Shown in pieces: positions 41,269 to 50,062 of a stretch of DNA of 64,000 bases. The stretch spans positions 148,293 to 212,292 of the forward strand of contig JAEDDN010000003.1 of assembly GCA_016298065.1 (NCBI GenBank). The letters are read 5' to 3'. Within the stretch, counting starts at the first letter, position 1, and every line of letters begins with the position of its first letter. The notes beneath the pieces were generated by a model. It ran no database searches. It was not told the DNA's origin and worked only from the letters and a program-made list of their open reading frames with translations. The stretch comes from Oscillospiraceae bacterium (GTDB lineage Bacteria > Bacillota > Clostridia > Oscillospirales > Ruminococcaceae). The position numbers were made by a program, and so were the translations under genes.

Positions 41269-42300
41269 TTGGATATATTTGAGTTAATAAAAATGCTTTC
41301 TCAAGCTGACGGCATATCGGGCGACGAGGGAAATGTAAGAAAGATAATAATAGGTAGATTAAACGAGCTTAATATAAGCTACAAAACAGACCCGCTCGGC
41401 AATGTAATTGCAGACTGTAAGGGCAAAAAGACACCGGATAAGAAGCTTATGGTTTGCGCTCATATGGACGAGGTGGGGCTTATTGCAACAAACGTAACCT
41501 CAGACGGCCTTATAAAGTGCAGTGAGGTAGGCGGTATTGATAATAGGGTGCTTTTGGGCAGAGCAGTAAGATTTTATAAATCAGGCGTATGCGGAGTGAT
41601 AGGCACAAAAGCCGTACACCAGCAGTCTAATGAGGAACGTGGCAAATCGGTAAAAACACAGAATATGTTTATTGACATAGGCTCTTCCTCAAAGGAAAAT
41701 ACATTAAAGAAAATATCTTTAGGCGACAGTATTGCTTTTTTAAGCGAATATATAGAGCTTTCGGAGGATTTTATTGCTTCTAAGGCGCTTGACGACAGAG
41801 TAGGCTGTGCCTTGATGTTAAAGCTTATGGAAAACGAGATTATGTACGATACCACCTTTGTGTTTACCGTGCAAGAGGAAGTTGGAACAAGAGGCGCAAA
41901 AGCGGCTGCTTATTCGGTAAATCCCGATATGGCGATTGTAGTGGAGACTACAACTGCGGCCGATATAAGCGGAGTAAGCGGCGAAAAACAGGTTTGTAGT
42001 TTAGGTGACGGCCCTGTGGTAAGCTTTATGGATAGGGCTACCATTTACGATAAAGAGCTTTATACCTTGGCTTTTGGCTTAGCTGAAAAAATCGGTATAC
42101 CCTGCCAGACCAAGAGTATGATTGCAGGCGGTAACGACAGTAGCGCTATTCATGTGAGTCGAGGCGGAGTGAGGACTTTGGCGGTAAGTTTGCCTTGCAG
42201 ATATCTGCATTCGCCGTCGTGCGTGATAAAAAAAGACGATGTTAAAAGCACCTACCTTTTGCTCAAAGAGCTTATAAGCAAGGTACATTCGGTAAATTAA
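41269..42300 (+). CDS. M42 family aminopeptidase-like, second paralogue
   Basis: 343 residues; starts with TTG, GAGGAGG ten bases upstream. All metal-site motifs are kept: CAHMDEVGLIATN, GGIDNRVLLG, KALDDRVGCALM, TVQEEVGTRGAKAA, VVETTTAADISGV (Glu where paralogue 1 has Asp) and YLHSPSCVIKK. The two paralogues are clearly related but diverged, suggesting different substrate preference, possibly as hetero-oligomers as known for archaeal TET peptidases. Twelve bases before the YnbB-like gene. Confidence 0.92.
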   Translation: MDIFELIKMLSQADGISGDEGNVRKIIIGRLNELNISYKTDPLGNVIADCKGKKTPDKKLMVCAHMDEVGLIATNVTSDGLIKCSEVGGIDNRVLLGRAVRFYKSGVCGVIGTKAVHQQSNEERGKSVKTQNMFIDIGSSSKENTLKKISLGDSIAFLSEYIELSEDFIASKALDDRVGCALMLKLMENEIMYDTTFVFTVQEEVGTRGAKAAAYSVNPDMAIVVETTTAADISGVSGEKQVCSLGDGPVVSFMDRATIYDKELYTLAFGLAEKIGIPCQTKSMIAGGNDSSAIHVSRGGVRTLAVSLPCRYLHSPSCVIKKDDVKSTYLLLKELISKVHSVN

Positions 42301-42312
42301 GAGGTAATAACA

Positions 42313-43581
42313 ATGACAGACGATTTTATAAAGATAGACGATACTTTAAAAGAGCTTGCCGATAATGCCGAAGCACGCTGTAAAGAGGCATTTGAACGAG
42401 TTGACGAAATCTGCGCATATAACGAACAGAAGGTTTTGTCTGCGTTTATAAGCTGTAAGGTAAGCGAAGCTCATTTTAAGGGAAGTACAGGCTACGGCTA
42501 CGGCGACAGAGGCAGAGAAGTGCTTGACGAGGTTTACGCCAAAATTATGGGTACCGAGGACGCACTGGTAAGGCACAATTTTGTTTCGGGAACTCACGCC
42601 TTGAGCGTTGCGCTTTTCGGAGTATTGCGTCCGGGCGATAAGCTATTGTCGGTTACTGGTGCGCCTTATGATACAATGGAGGAAGTAATAGGCATAAGGG
42701 GCGAAAAAAACGGCTCATTAAAGGACTTCGGCGTAAAATATGATGAGGTTAGCCTAAAAGACGACGGCAAGATAGATTATGAGGGAATAAAAAAAGCCTG
42801 CGCTGACGCAAAGGTAGTATATATTCAGCGTTCAAGGGGCTATTCGCTGAGGGATAGCTTTTGTATAGACGAGATAAAAAAGGTAGTAGAGCTTGTCAAA
42901 AAAATAAACGAGCAGGTTATTGTTTTGGTGGATAACTGTTATGGCGAATTTGTCGAAAAGTTAGAGCCTACAAATGTGGGCGCAGATTTAATAGTCGGCT
43001 CGCTTATAAAAAATCCGGGCGGTGCTATTGCCGAAACAGGCGGATATATTGCAGGCAAGGCAAGACTTATTGAGCTATGTTCTTATCGTTTAACTGCTGT
43101 AGGTATGGGTAAGGAGGTAGGCTGTACCTTAAATCAGAGCAAGGGTATGTTTATGGGGCTTTTCTTTGCTCCGAGCGTGGTGGCAAGCGCACTCAAAACA
43201 GGCATATTCGCTCTTTCTTTATTTGAGCTTTTGGGATATGATGTATATCCTAATTATAATGATAAGAGAACCGATATCATTTCTGCCATAAAATTAGGTG
43301 ATGCCGATAAGCTTATCGCCTTTTGTCAGGGCATACAAAAAGGCTCGCCTGTAGATAGCTTTGTTTTGCCGGAGGCTTGGGATATGCCGGGGTATGAAAG
43401 CAAGGTTATAATGGCGGCAGGCGCATTTACAATGGGCGCATCTATTGAGCTTTCTGCAGACGCACCGCTGAGAGAGCCCTTTGCGGTATGGCTTCAGGGA
43501 GGTATAACCTATAACACGGGTAAGCTCGGAATACTTATGGCGGCACATAGTATGCTGAGTAAAGGTATTTTGAAACCTTAA
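42313..43581 (+). CDS. Methionine gamma-lyase family PLP protein (YnbB / aluminium-resistance-like)
   Basis: 422 residues. The Alum_res/YnbB family of Cys/Met PLP enzymes. Seen: STGYGYGDRGREVLDEVYA (about residues 58-76), HNFVSGTHALSVALFG, YIQRSRGYSLRDS, VDNCYGEFVEKLEP, and the probable PLP lysine in GSLIKNPGGAIAETGGYI (about residue 234). Usual length. The in vivo reaction is not established. Fourth gene of the murD-M42-M42 run; followed by a terminator. Confidence 0.88.
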   Translation: MTDDFIKIDDTLKELADNAEARCKEAFERVDEICAYNEQKVLSAFISCKVSEAHFKGSTGYGYGDRGREVLDEVYAKIMGTEDALVRHNFVSGTHALSVALFGVLRPGDKLLSVTGAPYDTMEEVIGIRGEKNGSLKDFGVKYDEVSLKDDGKIDYEGIKKACADAKVVYIQRSRGYSLRDSFCIDEIKKVVELVKKINEQVIVLVDNCYGEFVEKLEPTNVGADLIVGSLIKNPGGAIAETGGYIAGKARLIELCSYRLTAVGMGKEVGCTLNQSKGMFMGLFFAPSVVASALKTGIFALSLFELLGYDVYPNYNDKRTDIISAIKLGDADKLIAFCQGIQKGSPVDSFVLPEAWDMPGYESKVIMAAGAFTMGASIELSADAPLREPFAVWLQGGITYNTGKLGILMAAHSMLSKGILKP

Positions 43582-43591
43582 AATAATATAA

Positions 43592-43627
43592 AAACGCAGC
43601 TTTTTATATAAGCTGCGTTTATTTTTT
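43592..43627 (+). terminator. Terminator after the YnbB-like gene
   Basis: AAACGCAGCTT / AAGCTGCGTTT then ATTTTTT. Confidence 0.88.
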
Positions 43628-43702
43628 CGCAAAAACATAAAACACTCCTTTATCTGCATAGTAATAATAAAGACTATACCTGCATTAAAGGAGGGATTTG
43701 CC

Positions 43703-43969
43703 TTGAAAGACAAAAATTATATCGATGAAAGAATAATTATGCTCGGAGAATACATAGTTAAAAATAAAGCAACCGTAAGAAGCACGGCAAAGCAATTCGG
43801 TATAAGCAAGTCTACAGTACATAAGGACGTAACCGAAAGACTGAGAAAAGTAAACGGCTCGTTATATTCTCAGGTAAAAAAAGTTTTGGATATAAACAAA
43901 AAGGAAAGACATATAAGAGGGGGCTTGGCAACACGCCAAAAATATTTAAACAAAATAAAGTCCGAATAA
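43703..43969 (+). CDS. spoIIID: Sporulation transcription regulator SpoIIID
   Basis: 88 residues, usual size. A mother-cell DNA-binding protein that tunes sigma-E and sigma-K genes. Seen: ERIIMLGEYIVKNKATVRSTAKQFGISKSTVHKDVTERL in short parts (ATVRSTAKQFGISKSTVHKD is the helix-turn-helix, residues about 28-47), then RRGGLATRQKY-like RGGLATRQKYLN. TTG start with AAGGAGGGA at a proper distance. Upstream ACATAAA and CATAGTAA at about 43635-43665 could be a sigma-E promoter (weak). Convergent with spo0A. Confidence 0.95.
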   Translation: MKDKNYIDERIIMLGEYIVKNKATVRSTAKQFGISKSTVHKDVTERLRKVNGSLYSQVKKVLDINKKERHIRGGLATRQKYLNKIKSE

Positions 43970-43974
43970 AAATT

Positions 43975-44000
43975 CCCCTCTTTTGTAAGAAAAAGAGGGG
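43975..44000. terminator. Terminator between spoIIID and spo0A
   Basis: CCCCTCTTTT / AAAAGAGGGG, 10 bp, loop of six, between convergent genes. Confidence 0.8.
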
Positions 44001-44022
44001 ATAAATATTTATAAGAAGATTA

Positions 44023-44808
44023 TTAAGCAAGCTTAGCGTAGCTATTGCCGTTACTTTTCATTTCAAGTCTTAACTTGTCTGCAATCATAGCGATAAATTC
44101 AGAGTTTGTCGGTTTGCCTCTGCCGTTGTGAATGGTAAAGCCGAAAAAGGAATTTAAGGTGTCGACATCACCTCTGTCCCAAGCGACCTCAATGCCGTGA
44201 CGGATAGCTCTTTCAACTCTTGAGGAGGTGGTTTTAAACTTTTTGGCTACTGTCGGATATAAAAGCTTTGTGACCGAATTTATCATTTCGCTGTCCTCTA
44301 TGGCGAGTATTATCGCTTCACGCAGGTAATGATAACCCTTTATGTGAGCAGGTACGCCGATTTGATGGATAACCTCGGTAACGGTGATTTCAAGATCCTC
44401 GGCAGTATTTTGTTTGCAACTTTTTGTATTTGAGGATAGTTGTACTGCCAAAGAGGATATTCTGTCGCATAAAATATTTATATCAAAGGGCTTGAGCATA
44501 TAAAACGCCGCACCGTTTTGAAGTATTTCCTTTTCTACATAGCTGTTGTCATATGAGCTTGTAACGATAAAAAGCGGCGGAAATTCATAGCTCTGATTTG
44601 CAAATTTCATAATGCCTATAGCGTCAATATGCGACATAAACGATTCCATCACAACAATATCCGGCTGCCAGGAGTTTATCGCTTCATATACCTCTAAGCC
44701 GTCCTTTGCCGTAACCTTTACATCAAAATTTTGTTTTGTCAGCATTTCACTGCAAATTACACCAAAATTTAATGAATCATCGCCTAATAAAACTTTAATT
44801 TTCTTCAT
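44023..44808 (-). CDS. spo0A: Sporulation master regulator Spo0A with Glu at the phosphorylation site
   Basis: 261 residues. The DNA-binding effector domain is fully canonical: EVIHQIGVPAHIKGYHYLREA, KKFKTTSSRVERAIRHGIEVAW and KPTNSEFIAMIADKLRLE. The receiver keeps the acidic pair (D10, D11), T83 and K106 (YMLKPFD), but the phosphoacceptor position reads VVMESFMSH where Bacillus has VLDIIMPH: Glu55 (codon GAA) instead of Asp, and Ser for the following Pro. Glu often mimics phospho-Asp, so this Spo0A may be active without phosphorelay. spoIVB lies 175 bases upstream, the usual order. Confidence 0.96.
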   Translation of the reverse strand: MKKIKVLLGDDSLNFGVICSEMLTKQNFDVKVTAKDGLEVYEAINSWQPDIVVMESFMSHIDAIGIMKFANQSYEFPPLFIVTSSYDNSYVEKEILQNGAAFYMLKPFDINILCDRISSLAVQLSSNTKSCKQNTAEDLEITVTEVIHQIGVPAHIKGYHYLREAIILAIEDSEMINSVTKLLYPTVAKKFKTTSSRVERAIRHGIEVAWDRGDVDTLNSFFGFTIHNGRGKPTNSEFIAMIADKLRLEMKSNGNSYAKLA

Positions 44809-44838
44809 TTCTCAAACCTCCAATATGTTTATATTGAT

Positions 44839-44867
44839 ATATTAACATATTTTTCCATACGTTTCAA
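44839..44867 (-). promoter_or_regulatory. Possible promoter of spo0A
   Basis: Minus strand TTGAAA (44862-44867), 17 bases, TAATAT (44839-44844), about 30 bases before the start codon. Looks like sigma-A; I see no convincing sigma-H site. Confidence 0.6.
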
Positions 44868-44983
44868 GAGGTTTTTACTAAAAATTGTAAAAAATATGCA
44901 TTTTTAATTTAAATCTCAGTTTTGATATAAGTTAAAACTTTTAATAAAATAAAGGTCGAAATAGATTATTTAAGCGTATATTT

Positions 44984-46189
44984 TTAGCCTATCTGATTAG
45001 AATAACAATACATATTTTCCGCAAAAATTGCGTAACCCTTTGCGGGATTATTTACAAAAACATGTGTTACGGCGCCTATCAGCTTGCCGTCTTGTAATAT
45101 CGGCGTTCCGCTCATACCCTGAACTATGCCGCCGGTTAATGCCAAAAGCTTTTCATCAGTCACCTTTATAACCATATTCTTTGTTTGTGTCAAGTCGTTA
45201 TAATCTATTGACTGAATTTCAATATCGTATTCCTTACAGCCGTCGCCTCCCAAATCACAAAGAATGGTAGCGCTGCCTGTGTGAGCCTCCTGCTTATATC
45301 CCAAAGGAACGTAATCGGCTTCGCTTGCAGGGCAGGTAAAAAGAGTGCCGTAAATACCGGTTTGATTATTTAAGGTGATGTTTCCTATAGGCTCGCCGGA
45401 GGCAAAAATTCCCTGAAGCTCGCCGGGCACACCGGGATTACCCTTGCAGATATTGCTTATTACAACCTCGCAAACATCGCCTGATTCAATCGGCATAATT
45501 ACACCGGTGTCTACGTCTAAGATAGGGTGTCCAAGTCCTGCGAATACGCCTGTTTTTGGATCTATATAGGTCATAGTGCCTATGCCTGCTGCGCTGTCAC
45601 GCACCCATATACCGCCCTTATAAGTGTTATCAATTTCGGATAATACGGGATAAAGAGTAGTTTTAAAGGTCTGATTATCTCTTTTTATCTCAATTTCAAG
45701 AGGATTACCGCCCGAAGCTTCAATGATTAAAGCTACCTGTTCGTTTCTTGTGATTTCCTCGCCGTTTACCGAAGTTATAATATCGCCGTCCTTTATGCCT
45801 GCGTCAATGCCCGGACAATAAAAATTGCCGTCTGTAGATTTTATTTCGCTAAAGCCTACAACAACTGCGCCGTCGGTAAACATCTTAATTCCGAAGGCGT
45901 TGCCGGACGGCAAAAGGTAAATTTCCTCATTAACCTTCACCGAAACTGTTTTTATCGGAAAAACATTAAAAAGGTTAAGCGAAACTGTCTGATTATTTAA
46001 GTGTGAGCTGACTGTCGCCGACGACGAAACAGCAGAAGCAGAAATATAATCCTTAGAAAGAGTCAGCTTGTCTCCTTTTGAAATATAGTATCTGTTAGGC
46101 AGAGAATAGTTATAGTATAAAATCAAAGAGAAAATTAAAGCCAAAATTATACTTAAAGCTATTACAAAGCTCTTTACAGCTTTTCTCAA
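44984..46189 (-). CDS. spoIVB: SpoIVB serine peptidase
   Basis: 401 residues. Secreted by the forespore, it cleaves SpoIVFA and so triggers pro-sigma-K processing. Seen: one N-terminal membrane segment, a PDZ domain (GNAFGIKMFTDGAVVVGFSEI, with GIDAGIKDGDIITSVNGEEI, here about residues 100-150), then the S55 peptidase domain with FAGLGHPILDVDTG (catalytic His), the GIYG / SEADYVPLG segment and VQGMSGTPILQDGKLIGAVTHV (catalytic Ser). It lies upstream of spo0A on the same strand, as in Bacillus. Confidence 0.95.
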   Translation of the reverse strand: MRKAVKSFVIALSIILALIFSLILYYNYSLPNRYYISKGDKLTLSKDYISASAVSSSATVSSHLNNQTVSLNLFNVFPIKTVSVKVNEEIYLLPSGNAFGIKMFTDGAVVVGFSEIKSTDGNFYCPGIDAGIKDGDIITSVNGEEITRNEQVALIIEASGGNPLEIEIKRDNQTFKTTLYPVLSEIDNTYKGGIWVRDSAAGIGTMTYIDPKTGVFAGLGHPILDVDTGVIMPIESGDVCEVVISNICKGNPGVPGELQGIFASGEPIGNITLNNQTGIYGTLFTCPASEADYVPLGYKQEAHTGSATILCDLGGDGCKEYDIEIQSIDYNDLTQTKNMVIKVTDEKLLALTGGIVQGMSGTPILQDGKLIGAVTHVFVNNPAKGYAIFAENMYCYSNQIG

Positions 46190-46383
46190 TTATCATTCTC
46201 CTTTCCTTTTGTTTGTAAATCCATAAAAAAGATTTACTGTAATAATATCTGTAAAAATCAAAATATTATAGTAGGGAATATGTGAACGACAATCAATTTA
46301 TTAGCATAAAATCCTTAAATTTTTGTTTTATGATATTTTTTCAAATAGAGAAATTTTGTTACAAAAATTAAGTTAAAATAAAA

Positions 46384-46412
46384 AATCCGTCGCCTTATAA
46401 AGACAACGGATT
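46384..46412 (-). terminator. Terminator of dacF
   Basis: AATCCGT-GTC / GRC-ACGGATT type stem of 11 bp (two G-U pairs on the minus strand) followed by TTTTTTA on the minus strand. Confidence 0.8.
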
Positions 46413-46417
46413 AGATG

Positions 46418-47833
46418 TTATTTTCTTCGTCTTATCTTTTTGCCGCTTGCTTTTACACGGCGTGAAGTAATGTTTTTCTTATGGATTTTATTGCGGTTAT
46501 ACTGAATACTGAAGATAACATAAGCAATTATAAGAAGTATAAGCAGTATGATAGCCGCAATCACAAATTTGTTTGTAAAAAATCTTCTTAAAACGTCTAA
46601 AATGTAAAGCACGGTGCTTCGGTTTACATTTTCGGAAGCAACCAAATTTACGGTTGTAAGAGTTTCGTCCTGAAGCCTTAATTCGAGTGTGCCGATAACC
46701 TCACCTTTTTTAACAGGCGCAGTTACATTTTTATCTACTGTGGCAATTTTCTGAATGGTGGATAAATCCAAAATATCGGCGTTTGGTATAAGCAAGGTAA
46801 CATCTGTTTCGGGCGTTGCCAAAACATAGTCTTTGTCAGCCGAAAGTCTTACGGGAACCTCCGCCTCCAACGAGTTTGTGTCCACTACCGTGCGGTTTAC
46901 AAAGGTGTTAAACGCCCACTTATAAAGGTTTTTGGTATCGACGTATGTGTCGTGAAGCTTTACTCCCGAGCTATCCTTATAACGTCCGCCGAAAACCACG
47001 CACATATAGGTATAACCGCTTTGTGTTGCAAGGGTAACGAGGTTTTGGGTGTTTGTATCGGTGGTACCTGTTTTAATGCCCCTTATATATTCGTAATAAT
47101 AACTGCCGCCTCTATAAGCGCTTAGCATATCGTTTGTATGCACAATTAGCTTTTTGTCCTGCTTGTTGGTTGGGGATAGATACCAGTCGGTAGTACAAGA
47201 GATTTTTTCAAAAAGCTGATTGGTGTCGGCGCCGTCATCCTCTACAGTATCGTAAATCTCCATATTAAGCGCATATTTGGTTATAAGATACATATCGTAA
47301 ACGGTGGAATATTGTCCTTCGGCGTCAAGCCCGTGCGCATTTACAAAATGGGTGTTTTTACAGCCGATTTCCTTAGCCTTTTCATTCATCTTTTCGATAA
47401 ACGGAGCAGTGTCGCCATTGCCGTAATATTCGGCTATCATACTTGCAGCTTCACAGTCAGAGGCAAGGAGCAAGGCATAAAGCAGGTTTCTTAAAGTAAC
47501 TTCTTCGCCAACCATAATACCTGTGCTGGAGGCGCCAAGCCCTGCGATTTCTTCATTTACCGCCATACTTTTTGTGATAACAGTGTTATCCAAATCAGAA
47601 TAGGTTTCCATAGCTATTATCGCAGTCATTATTTTGGTAAGCGACGCAGGTTGTAAACGCTCGTCGCTGTTTTTTGAATAAACTATCGTATCGGTGTCGA
47701 GGTTTATAAGTAAAGCCGATTCGCAAAGCGTTTCCTCGTCAGGCGTATAGGAGATAGCCGAAACCTGCATTATAGGCATAAATATTAAATTTATAATTAA
47801 ACTAACGCAAACTAAAACTTTAAGTTTTTTCAT
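46418..47833 (-). CDS. dacF: D-alanyl-D-alanine carboxypeptidase (DacF/PBP5-like)
   Basis: 471 residues. A penicillin-binding protein that trims the terminal D-Ala of wall peptides. Signal peptide at the N-terminus, then SxxK in PASLTKIMTAI (about residues 63-73), a second motif reading LASDCEAASMIAE where SxN is usual (SDC, also seen in some clostridial relatives), and KTG in RGIKTGTTDTN. A PBP5 C-terminal beta domain follows, then a membrane helix (about residues 425-447) and a basic tail ending KKIRRRK. DacF-type genes often sit with sporulation genes, as here next to spoIVB-spo0A. Symbol by context. Confidence 0.88.
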   Translation of the reverse strand: MKKLKVLVCVSLIINLIFMPIMQVSAISYTPDEETLCESALLINLDTDTIVYSKNSDERLQPASLTKIMTAIIAMETYSDLDNTVITKSMAVNEEIAGLGASSTGIMVGEEVTLRNLLYALLLASDCEAASMIAEYYGNGDTAPFIEKMNEKAKEIGCKNTHFVNAHGLDAEGQYSTVYDMYLITKYALNMEIYDTVEDDGADTNQLFEKISCTTDWYLSPTNKQDKKLIVHTNDMLSAYRGGSYYYEYIRGIKTGTTDTNTQNLVTLATQSGYTYMCVVFGGRYKDSSGVKLHDTYVDTKNLYKWAFNTFVNRTVVDTNSLEAEVPVRLSADKDYVLATPETDVTLLIPNADILDLSTIQKIATVDKNVTAPVKKGEVIGTLELRLQDETLTTVNLVASENVNRSTVLYILDVLRRFFTNKFVIAAIILLILLIIAYVIFSIQYNRNKIHKKNITSRRVKASGKKIRRRK

Positions 47834-47962
47834 AGTATTCTCCCTAAAATAAAGAATTAACGGTGTAACTTACAGTATAACATAATTTTTTTGTCGGGGC
47901 AACCGAAATTATAGTTAAAGCTTTTTCTTTTAAATTTTAAAAAATGTTAACAAAGATAGCTG

Positions 47963-47991
47963 TTTACTTTTAAATCAAAAAATGGTACTAT
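47963..47991 (+). promoter_or_regulatory. Promoter of the flavodiiron gene
   Basis: TTTACT (47963-47968), 17 bases, TACTAT (47986-47991), 36 bases before the start codon. Confidence 0.75.
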
Positions 47992-48026
47992 TACTTTAAT
48001 AAAATTTAATATCGGAGGAAGATATA

Positions 48027-49817
48027 ATGACAATTTCCAAAGACATAAAATACATAGGCGTAAACGACCATAATATCGATCTTTTTGAAGGTCAGTATGT
48101 GGTTGAAAACGGTATGGCGTATAATTCCTATGCGATAATAGACGAAAAAATCGCCGTAATGGATAGTGTTGACGCTCATTTTACTCACGAATGGCTAGAT
48201 AATATATCAAACACACTCGGACAAAGAAAACCCGATTATCTCATTGTTCAGCATATGGAGCCCGACCATTCGGCAAACATCAAAAATTTTATAACTACAT
48301 ACCCTTCGGCAAAAATTGTTGCAACTACTAAAGCCTTTACAATGATGAAGCAGTTTTTCGGCGATGATTTTTCCGCTAAGCAAATAGTGGTAGGCGAGGG
48401 CGATACTTTATCTTTAGGAAAGCATACATTAAGCTTTGTAACCGCACCTATGGTACACTGGCCTGAGGTTATGATGACCTATGACAGCACCGATAAGGTG
48501 TTATTCTCGGCAGACGCTTTCGGAAAGTTCGGCGCTCTTGACGTAGAAGAAGACTGGGCTTGTGAAGCAAGACGATATTATTTCGGCATTGTCGGAAAAT
48601 ACGGCGTTCAGGTACAAAACGTGCTTAAAAAAGCCGCAGCACTTGATATAAAGACAATATGCCCCTTGCACGGACCTGTGTTATCTGAGAATTTAGAATA
48701 CTATTTAGGTCTTTATCAGACTTGGTCAACATATTCGGTAGAAACCGAAGGCATTATGATTGCATACACTTCCGTTTACGGCAACACCAAAAAAGCGGTA
48801 GAACTGCTTGCTCAAAAGTTAAGCGAAAAAGGTTGCCCTAAGGTTGTTTTAAACGACCTTGCACGCTGTGATATGGCAGAAGCGGTTGAGGACGCTTTCC
48901 GTTACGGTAAACTCGTGCTCGCAACCACAACCTATAACGCAGAGATATTCCCGTTTATGAGAGAGTTTATAAATCACTTAACAGAGCGTGGATATAAAAA
49001 CCGTATGATAGGTCTTATAGAAAACGGCTCGTGGGCTCCGCTTGCCGCAAAGACAATGAAACAACTTTTAGAGCCTTGCAAGAACATCACCTTTACAGAT
49101 ACTACCGTTAAAATTATGTCGGCACCAAACGATGAAAACAAAGCTCAAATAGAAGCTATGGCGGACGAGCTTTGTGAGGATTATATGGCGCAAAACAATG
49201 AAACGGCAAACAAAAATGATTTGGCGGCATTATTTAACATAGGCTACGGACTTTATGTAATAACCTCAAACGACGGAAAAAAGGATAACGGCTTTATCTG
49301 CAATACCGTAACGCAGGTTACAAGCTCACCCAACCGCATAGCCGTTACAATAAATAAACAGAATTACTCTCACCATGTTATAAAACAAACGGGTATTATG
49401 AATGTAAACTGCTTAACGGTTGACGCTCCGTTTAAGATTTTTGAAGATTTCGGTTTCCGCAGCGGAAGAAGCACGGATAAGTTTGAGAACTTAACCCCGC
49501 TTCGCTCGGATAACGGACTTGCATTTTTACCGCACTATATAAATTCGGTTATATCCTTAAAGGTAGAGGATTATTTAGACCTCGGCACACACGGTATGTT
49601 TATATGCTCGATAACCGAAGCAAGAGTTATCTCTCAAACAGAAAGTATGACCTATTCATACTATCAAAACAATGTTGAGCCAAAGCCTCAAACCGACGGC
49701 AAAAAAGGTTATGTCTGCAAGGTTTGCGGATATGTGTATGAGGGCGATAAGTTGCCCGAAGACTTTATCTGTCCGCTTTGTAAACACGGTGCAGAGGATT
49801 TTGAGCCGATAGAGTAA
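48027..49817 (+). CDS. Flavodiiron protein with flavin-reductase and short-spaced rubredoxin domains
   Basis: 596 residues, four modules. Residues 1-245: metallo-beta-lactamase-like diiron domain with HMEPDHSAN. About 250-395: flavodoxin domain (IAYTSVYGNTKKAVE). About 400-555: flavin reductase-like domain (FNIGYGLYVITS, TQVTSSPNRIAVTINK, FRSGRSTDKF). About 560-596: rubredoxin YVCKVCGYVYEG...FICPLCKHG with only 14 residues between the Cys pairs, a short-spaced type. The core reduces O2 or NO to harmless products; the added domains would let it take electrons almost directly from NAD(P)H. GGAGG start. A separate rubredoxin gene follows. Confidence 0.93.
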   Translation: MTISKDIKYIGVNDHNIDLFEGQYVVENGMAYNSYAIIDEKIAVMDSVDAHFTHEWLDNISNTLGQRKPDYLIVQHMEPDHSANIKNFITTYPSAKIVATTKAFTMMKQFFGDDFSAKQIVVGEGDTLSLGKHTLSFVTAPMVHWPEVMMTYDSTDKVLFSADAFGKFGALDVEEDWACEARRYYFGIVGKYGVQVQNVLKKAAALDIKTICPLHGPVLSENLEYYLGLYQTWSTYSVETEGIMIAYTSVYGNTKKAVELLAQKLSEKGCPKVVLNDLARCDMAEAVEDAFRYGKLVLATTTYNAEIFPFMREFINHLTERGYKNRMIGLIENGSWAPLAAKTMKQLLEPCKNITFTDTTVKIMSAPNDENKAQIEAMADELCEDYMAQNNETANKNDLAALFNIGYGLYVITSNDGKKDNGFICNTVTQVTSSPNRIAVTINKQNYSHHVIKQTGIMNVNCLTVDAPFKIFEDFGFRSGRSTDKFENLTPLRSDNGLAFLPHYINSVISLKVEDYLDLGTHGMFICSITEARVISQTESMTYSYYQNNVEPKPQTDGKKGYVCKVCGYVYEGDKLPEDFICPLCKHGAEDFEPIE

Positions 49818-49842
49818 AAAATAATATTAAGGAGGTAAATAT

Positions 49843-49998
49843 ATGAAATACGTTTGTGAAGTATGCGGCTACGAATACGACGAAGAAGTAGGCGATATCG
49901 AAAACGGTATTGCTCCGGGCACAAAATGGGAAGACTTACCCGAAGATTTTGAATGTCCTCTTTGCGGCGTAGGTAAAGATCAGTTCGCAGAAGCTTAA
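49843..49998 (+). CDS. Rubredoxin
   Basis: 51 residues, AGGAGG 6-7 bases before the ATG. Two CxxCG knuckles, YVCEVCGYEYDEEVGD and FECPLCGVGKDQF, with the full-length 29-residue spacing and the usual NGIAPGTKWEDLPEDF core. A cytosolic one-electron carrier on a single Fe(Cys)4. It lies 25 bases after the flavodiiron gene and is probably cotranscribed, so it should feed that enzyme. Missed by 60-codon cut-offs. Confidence 0.97.
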   Translation: MKYVCEVCGYEYDEEVGDIENGIAPGTKWEDLPEDFECPLCGVGKDQFAEA

Positions 49999-50012
49999 TA
50001 TTAAGTAAATAA

Positions 50013-50048
50013 AAACCACCGCAAGCCTTATAAGGCTTGCGGTGGTTT
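50013..50048. terminator. Terminator after the rubredoxin gene
   Basis: Perfect palindrome AAACCACCGCAAGCCTTA / TAAGGCTTGCGGTGGTTT. Confidence 0.9.
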
Positions 50049-50062
50049 AGCTTTTTTTAGTA

